Of a stretch of DNA of 64,000 nt, positions 57,331 to 64,000 are shown one piece after another. Origin of the DNA: Tomocerus qinae (lineage: Eukaryota > Arthropoda > Collembola > Entomobryomorpha > Tomoceridae); contig CM034546.1 in assembly GCA_020055645.1 (NCBI GenBank), forward strand, positions 140,079,875 through 140,143,874. Reading direction: 5' to 3'. Below the pieces are notes generated by a model. That model saw only the letters and a list, made by a program, of their open reading frames with translations, had not been told where the DNA came from and did not search any database. Numbering within the stretch: the stretch's first letter is position 1; each line of letters starts with the position of its first letter. Position numbers and translations under genes: made by a program.

Positions 57331-58470
57331 ATTATTATTATAATATAGTATATGTGTGTACTACTCTAAACCAGACCCTCTAAACCGACCATTAAACTAC
57401 ATGAGCATATAGAAAATAATTAGGACGAGTCATACGAATGTTAATGCAGGTATTCACATTATCTTTCTTACAAAAAAATTGCCTCAGAAGACGATTTAGT
57501 TTGTTTTATCTATCAGAGCAGACTCTTTACTCAGGGGAGGTTCATTGTTGACGGCTTGACCATTTGGTATTCAGTCTAGAGTCAAGCTAAATAACTTTGT
57601 TTTCGTAAAATATCGACTAACTCTGCCTGCCTGGCTTTCTCGAAAACAAATTTTGCTTAATTTAATTGCATAGCTAGTATGGATGCAGAGTTTTAGGGGA
57701 CTACTCTCTTTGCTTGGCGATACACTTTTAACACTAATCCCGCAAGCTCATCCGCCTCTCACCGGACGCCAGTGTCATCTATTATAAATAACGGCGTGTC
57801 ATAAAAATAAATATTTAATTGAAATAAATCAATCGTGGTCACAAACTTTATTCACCCATTCACTAGGACCACTAATGACTAAGACCCGTTTTTGTTTTTT
57901 GACTAAGAACAATTTGGCCAGTAAAGTATGCCAAAAAGCGAATTAAAAAAAACGTTCTCTGCCAAAAGGTGTATTTACCTATTTAGGGTTGATTCCTTGA
58001 AATTGTTTCTAGAATATTATTATTCGAAAAATATTATTTTTCGTATCATTCAGATTCGGTAAAGAAAATATATAATGTTTGGTCTTCAGTACTTTCCTTA
58101 TTTTATCAATTTCAAATAATTCCTAGTAGAAACAAATTTAATTTGAAAACGATCATTTTCTTAATTCACTATTTTATTAGTTTATTTTGGTATTACATTT
58201 TTTCGGTTAACCATCATTTCTCCTTAATTCTATCCTGAAGAAAGAAAATTCAGGATTTTTGAAAGGTTGACATCAAATTAAAAACGACATATAATTAGTT
58301 TAATCAGAGTTCTTTTTTAGCCGGCTTTATTACATTTTGCCCACCCACCCTGGCAAAAGGGGCAAAAATACCTAAAATTCAAAAATTTGCGCCAATTTTT
58401 ACACCAATTACTGTTATTTAGCCCCATTTTTACTTTGCAAGCCTTAGCAAGCCTAAATAAGCACACCCCA
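57331..58470. other. No gene; partial match to TTTTA-flanked repeat
   Basis: ctttactcaggggaggttca and tgacggcttg at about 57525-57565 resemble the 3' end of the repeats at 36295 and 38968. The remainder is AT-rich, with no coding seen. Confidence 0.4.
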
Positions 58471-58475
58471 GAGTG

Positions 58476-58585
58476 CAAGGCATGAAAAAGGTTGCCTTTT
58501 TGCTAGCAAAAAGGCAAAAAGCCACCTTTTTGCCTTTTTGCTACCTTTTTGCATTTTTGTGCTTTTTGCCTTTTTGGAGTAGTAA
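58476..58585 (-). mobile_element. hAT-type MITE end adjoining the satellite
   Basis: CAAGGCATGAAAAAGG here matches the complement of the right end of the MITE at 3929-4522 (CAAGTCATGAAAAAG). The match continues through tttttgtgctttttgccttt to ttggagtag. The 19-bp satellite starts immediately after. The far end of the element is not in the window. Confidence 0.75.
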
Positions 58586-58589
58586 CCTT

Positions 58590-61500
58590 TTGAATCATTC
58601 GAAACTTTTCGAATCGTTCGAAACCTTTCGAAACGTTCGAAACCTTTCGAATCGTTCGAAACCTTTCGAATCGTTCGAAACCTTTCGAATCGTTCGTAAC
58701 CTTTCAATTCGTTCGTAACCTTACGAATCAATCGAAACCTTTTGAATCGATAGAAACCTTTCGAATCGATAGAAACCTTTCGAATCGATAGAAACCCTTC
58801 GAATCGATAGAAACCTTTCGAATCGTTCGAAACCATTTGAATCGTTCGAAACCTTTCGAATCGTTCGAAACCTTTCCAATCGTTCGAACCTTTCGAATCG
58901 TTCGAAACCTTTCGAATCGTTCGAAACCTTTCGAATCGTTCGAAACCTTTCGAATCGTTCGAAACCTTTCGAATCGTTCGAAACCTTTCGAATCGTTCGA
59001 AACCTTTCGAATCGTTCGAAATTTTTCGAATCGTTCGAAATTTTTCGAATCGTTCGAAAATTTTCGAATCGTTAGAAACCTTTCGAATCGTTCGAAACCT
59101 TTCGAATCGTTCGAAACCTTTCGAATCGTTCGAAACCATTTGAATCGTTCGAAACCTTTCGAATCGTTCGAGACCTTTCGGATCGTTTTGATCCTTTCGA
59201 ATCGTTAGAAACCTTTCGAATCGTTCGGAACCTTTCGAATCGTTCGAAACCTTTCGAATCGTTCAAAACCTTTCGAATCGTTCGAAACCTTTCGAATCGT
59301 TCGAAACCTTTCGAATCGTTCGAAACCTTTCGAATCGTTCGAAACCTTTCGAATCGTTCGAAACCTTTCGAATCGTTCGAAACCTTTCGAATCGTTCAAA
59401 ACCTTTCGAATCGTTCGAAACCTTTCGAATCGTTCGAAACCTTTCGAATCGTTCGAAACCTTTCGAATCGTTCGAAACCTTTCGAATCGTTCGAAACCTT
59501 TTGAATCGATAGAAACCTTTCGAATCGATAGAAACCTTTCGAATCGTTCGAAACCATTTGAATTGTTCGAAAGCTTTCGAATCGTTCGAAACCTTTCGAA
59601 TCGTTCGAAACCTTTCGAATCGTTCGAAACCTTTTGAATCGATAGAAACCTTTCGAATCGATATAAACCTTTCGAATCGTTCGAAACCTTTCGAATCGTT
59701 CGAAACCTTTCGAATCGTTCGAAACCTTTCGAATCGTTCGAAACCTTTTGAATCGATAGAAACCTTTCGAATCGATAGAAACCTTTCGAATCGTTCGAAA
59801 CCTTTCGAATCGTTCGAAACCTTTCGAATCGTTCGAAACCTTTCGAATCGTTCGAAACCTTTCGAATCGTTCGAAACCTTTTGAATCGATAGAAACCTTT
59901 CGAATCGTTCGAAACCTTTCGAATCGTTCGAAACCCTTTGATTTGTTCGAAACCTTTCGAATCGTTCGAAACCTTTTGATTTGTTCGAAACCTTTCGAAT
60001 CGATAGAAACCTTTCGAATCGATAGAAACCTTTCGAATCGTTCGAAACCTTTCGAATCGTTCGAAACCTTTCGAATTGTTCGAAACCTTTCGAATCGTTC
60101 GAAACCTTTCGAATCGTTCGAAACCTTTCGAATCGTTCGAAACCTTTCGAATGGTTCGAAACCTTTCGAATCTTTTGAGACCTGTCGAATCGTTTGAAAC
60201 TTTTTTAATCATTCAAAACCTTTCGAATCATTCGAAACCTTTCGAATCATTCGAAACCTTTCGAATAATTCGAAACCTTTCGAATCGTTCGAAACCTTTC
60301 GAATCGTTCGAAACCTTTTGAATCGATAGAAACCTTTCGAATCGTTCGAAACCATTTGAATTGTTCGAAAGCTTTCGAATCGTTCGAAACCTTTCGAATC
60401 GTTCGAAACCTTTTGAATCGATAGAAACCTTTCGAATCGATATAAACCTTTCGAATCGTTCGAAACCTTTCGAATCGTTCGAAACCTTTCGAATCGTTCG
60501 AAACCTTTCGAATCGTTCGAAACCTTTTGAATCGATAAAAACCTTTCGAATCGATAGAAACCTTTCGAATCGTTCGAAACCTTTCGAATCGTTCGAAACC
60601 TTTCGAATCGTTCGAAACCTTTCGAATCGTTCGAAACCTTTCGAATCGTTCGAAACCTTTTGAATCGATAGAAACCTTTCGAATCGATATAAACCTTTCG
60701 AATCGTTCGAAACCCTTTGATTTGTTCGAAACCTTTCGAATCGTTCGAAACCTTTTGATTTGTTGGAAACCTTTCGAATCGATAGAAACCTTTCGAATCG
60801 ATAGAAACCTTTCGAATCGTTCGAAACCTTTCGAATTGTTCGAAACCTTTCGAATCGTTCGAAACCTTTCGAATCGTTCGAAACCTTTCGAATCGATAGA
60901 AACCTTTCGAATCGATAGAAACCTTTCGAATCGTTCGAAACCTTTCGAATTGTTCGAAACCTTTCGAATCGTTCGAAACCTTTCGAATCGTTCGAAACCT
61001 TTCGAATCGTTCGAAACCTTTCGAATCGTTCGAAACCTTTCGAATCGTTCGAAACCTTTCGAATCGTTCGAAACCTTTCGAATCGTTCGAAACCTTTTGA
61101 ATCGATAGAAACCTTTCGAATCGTTCGAAACCTTTCGAATCGTTCGAAACCTTTCGAATCGTTCGAAACCTTTCGAATCGTTCGAAACCTTTTGAATCGA
61201 TAGAAACCTTTCGAATCGATATAAACCTTTCGAATCGTTCGAAACCTTTCGAATCGTTCGAAACCTTTCGAATCGTTCGAAACCTTTCGAATCGTTCGAA
61301 ACCTTTTGAATCGATAGAAACCTTTCGAATCGATAGAAACCTTTCGAATCGTTCGAAACCTTTCGAATCGTTCGAAACCATTTGAATCGTTCGAAACCTT
61401 TCGAATCGTTCGAGACCTTTCGGATCGTTTTGATCCTTTCGAATCGTTAGAAACCTTTCGAATCGTTCGGAACCTTTCGAATCGTTCGAAACCTTTCGAA

Positions 61501-64000
61501 TCGTTCAAAACATTTCGAATCGTTCGAAACCTTTTGAATCGTTCAAAACCTTTTGATTTGTTCGAAACCTTTTGAATCGTTCGGTACCTTTTGATTTGTT
61601 CGAAACCTTTCGAATCGTTTGAAACCTTTCGAATCGTTCAAAACCTTTCGAATCGTTCGAAACCTTTCGAATCGTTCGAAACCTTTCGAATCGTTCGAAA
61701 CCTTTCGAATCGTTCGAAACCTTTCGAATCGTTCGAAACCTTTTGAATCGATAGAAACCTTTCGAATCGATAGAAACCTTTCGAATCGTTCGAAACCATT
61801 TGAATTGTTCGAAAGCTTTCGAATCGTTCGAAACCTTTCGAATCGTTCGAAACCTTTCGAATCGTTCGAAACCTTTTGAATCGATAGAAACCTTTCGAAT
61901 CGATATAAACCTTTCGAATCGTTCGAAACCTTTCGAATCGTTCGAAACCTTTCGAATCGTTCGAAACCTTTCGAATCGTTCGAAACCTTTTGAATCGATA
62001 GAAACCTTTCGAATCGATAGAAACCTTTCGAATCGTTCGAAACCTTTCGAATCGTTCGAAACCTTTCGAATCGTTCGAAACCTTTCGAATCGTTCGAAAC
62101 CTTTTGAATCGATAGAAACCTTTCGAATCGTTCGAAACCTTTCGAATCGTTCGAAACCCTTTGATTTGTTCGAAACCTTTCGAATCGTTCGAAACCTTTT
62201 GATTTGTTCGAAACCTTTCGAATCGATAGAAACCTTTCGAATCGATAGAAACCTTTCGAATCGTTCGAAACCTTTCGAATCGTTCGAAACCTTTCGAATC
62301 GTTCGAAACCTTTCGAATCGTTCGAAACCTTTCGAATCGTTCGAAACCTTTCGAATCGTTCGAAACCTTTCGAATCGTTCGAAACCTTTCGAATCGTTCG
62401 AAACCTTTCGAATCGTTCGAAACCTTTCGAATCGTTCGAAACCTTTCGAATCGTTCGAAACCTTTCGAATCGTTCGAAACCTTTCGAATCGTTCGAAACC
62501 TTTCGAATCGTTCGAAACCTTTCGAATCGTTCGAAACCTTTTGAATCGATAGAAACCTTTCGAATCGATAGAAACCTTTCGAATCGTTCGAAACCATTTG
62601 AATTGTTCGAAAGCTTTCGAATCGTTCGAAACCTTTCGAATCGTTCGAAACCTTTCGAATCGTTCGAAACCTTTCGAATCGTTCGAAACCTTTCGAATCG
62701 TTCGAAACCTTTCGAATCGTTCGAAACCTTTCGAATCGTTCGAAACCTTTCGAATCGTTCGAAACCTTTTGAATCGATAGAAACCTTTCGAATCGATAGA
62801 AACCTTTCGAATCGTTCGAAACCTTTCGAATCGTTCGAAACCTTTCGAATCGTTCGAAACCTTTCGAATCGTTCGAAACCTTTCGAATCGTTCGAAACCT
62901 TTTGAATCGATAGAAACCTTTCGAATCGATATAAACCTTTCGAATCGTTCGAAACCTTTCGAATCGTTCGAAACCTTTCGAATCGTTCGAAACCTTTCGA
63001 ATCGTTCGAAACCTTTCGAATCGATAGAAACCTTTCGAATCGTTCGAAACCTTTCGAATCGTTCGAAACCTTTCGAATCGTTCGAAACCTTTCGAATCGT
63101 TCGAAACCTTTCGAATCGTTCGAAACCTTTCGAATCGTTCGAAACCTTTCGAATCGTTCGAAACCTTTCGAATCGTTCGAAACCTTTCGAATCGTTCGAA
63201 ACCTTTTGAATCGATAGAAACCTTTCGAATCGATAGAAACCTTTCGAATCGTTCGAAACCTTTCGAATCGTTCGAAACCTTTCGAATCGTTCGAAACCTT
63301 TCGAATCGTTCGAAACCTTTCGAATCGTTCGAAACCTTTCGAATCGTTCGAAACCTTTCGAATCGTTCGAAACCTTTCGAATCGTTCGAAACCTTTCGAA
63401 TCGTTCGAAACCTTTTGAATCGATAGAAACCATTTGAATTGTTCGAAAGCTTTCGAATCGTTCGAAACCTTTCGAATCGTTCGAAACCTTTCGAATCGTT
63501 TGAAACCTTTTGAATCGATAGAAACCTTTCGAATCGATATAAACCTTTCGAATCGTTCGAAACCTTTCGAATCGTTCGAAACCTTTCGAATCGTTCGAAA
63601 CCTTTCGAATCGTTCGAAACCTTTTGAATCGATAGAAACCTTTCGAATCGATAGAAACCTTTCGAATCGTTCGAAACCTTTCGAATCGTTCGAAACCTTT
63701 CGAATCGTTCGAAACCTTTCGAATCGTTCGAAACCTTTCGAATCGTTCGAAACCTTTTGAATCGATAGAAACCTTTCGAATCGTTCGAAACCTTTCGAAT
63801 CGTTCGAAACCATTTGAATCGGTCGAAACCTTTCGAATCGTTCGAGACCTTTCGATTCATTCGAAACCTTTCGAATCGTTAGAAATCTTTCAAATCGTTC
63901 AAAACCTTTCGAATCGTTCGAAACCTTTCGAATCGTTCGAAACCTTTCGAATCGTTCGAAACCTTTCGAATCGTTCGAAACCTTTCGAATCGTTCGAAAC
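58590..64000. repeat. 19-bp satellite array (at least 5.4 kb)
   Basis: The unit gaatcgttcgaaacctttc, 19 bp, about 285 copies, continues past the window end. The main variant gaatcgatagaaacctttc occurs in recurrent pairs, with rarer marked variants (catttgaattgttcgaaagc, gatttgttcg, cggatcgttttgatcc). Marked variants recur at exact multiples of 19 bp, so the array has few or no indels and higher-order structure. The unit holds TTCGAA twice and may itself be a 9+10 bp duplication. It has no stop in any minus frame and 19 is 1 mod 3, so each frame cycles through the same 19-residue repeat for hundreds of codons. This is not a protein gene. Confidence 0.95.

Noticed and set aside
58453-63860. Very long open frames (up to about 750 codons) on both strands of the terminal array
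   Set aside because: They are by-products of a stop-free 19-bp unit; each frame repeats the same 19 residues and frames interchange. No start context, domain or unique sequence.
58590-64000. CRISPR-like array
   Set aside because: Units are contiguous with no spacers, and the genome is eukaryotic.

Overview
This is an AT-rich, intron-containing metazoan genomic window, most likely from an insect. The reasons are short introns of about 75-110 bp with GT/AG borders, a short CCTAA/TTAGG-like run near 56.4 kb, and the mix of hAT, piggyBac-like, P-element-like (THAP9-like), ISL2EU, Ty3/gypsy and APE-type non-LTR elements. I cannot name the species, and a hemipteran is only a guess. Almost everything here is transposons, their debris and tandem repeats. 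The only clear host gene is part of an alpha-1,3-fucosyltransferase gene (two minus-strand exons at about 12.6-12.2 kb and 6.4-6.0 kb). Its intron has been invaded by a non-LTR retrotransposon.

Layout: 0.4-2.0 kb holds three minisatellite fields. A 1.1 kb element with long terminal inverted repeats (TIRs) and a 9-bp target site duplication (TSD) lies at 2.33-3.45 kb. A decayed coiled-coil coding region (3.5-5.7 kb) is interrupted by a hAT-type miniature element. The fucosyltransferase gene with its invaded intron spans 6-12.6 kb. A decayed gypsy element (gag-protease-RT) occupies 13.5-17.3 kb, a second gypsy fragment (RNase H-integrase) 22.6-23.4 kb, and several hAT-type MITEs with exact 8-bp TSDs lie between them.

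The main item is at 23,980-31,172: a 7.2 kb DNA transposon with two 1,022-bp, nearly identical TIRs. It carries two divergent spliced genes. The minus-strand gene is fully open and encodes a PHD finger, a SWIM zinc finger and a YqaJ-type nuclease. The plus-strand gene encodes a THAP domain, an acidic pentapeptide-repeat linker, a DDE transposase and, spliced in frame at its C-terminus, a complete AMSH-like JAMM/MPN+ deubiquitinase domain. THAP-DDE plus a YqaJ protein matches the ISL2EU group; I know of no described member with an AMSH-type deubiquitinase. The plus-strand gene has one 1-nt frameshift and one in-frame stop. The element otherwise looks young because its TIRs are nearly identical.

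The right half contains a solo LTR loaded with nested insertions (33.8-35.3 kb), a decayed second copy of the first non-LTR family (35.7-40.3 kb) split twice by an unfamiliar TTTTA-flanked repeat, and a hAT transposase pseudogene (41.8-43.8 kb). Then come 173-bp, 42-bp and 21-bp tandem arrays (43.8-45.8 kb), a second non-LTR family (46.9-50.0 kb), a P-element-like pseudogene (53.1-54.7 kb) and a second solo LTR inserted in an RT fragment (56.5-57.3 kb). The last 5.4 kb is a 19-bp satellite that begins inside a hAT-type MITE end and runs off the window. It has higher-order structure: marked variants recur at exact multiples of 19 bp, including 798 bp.
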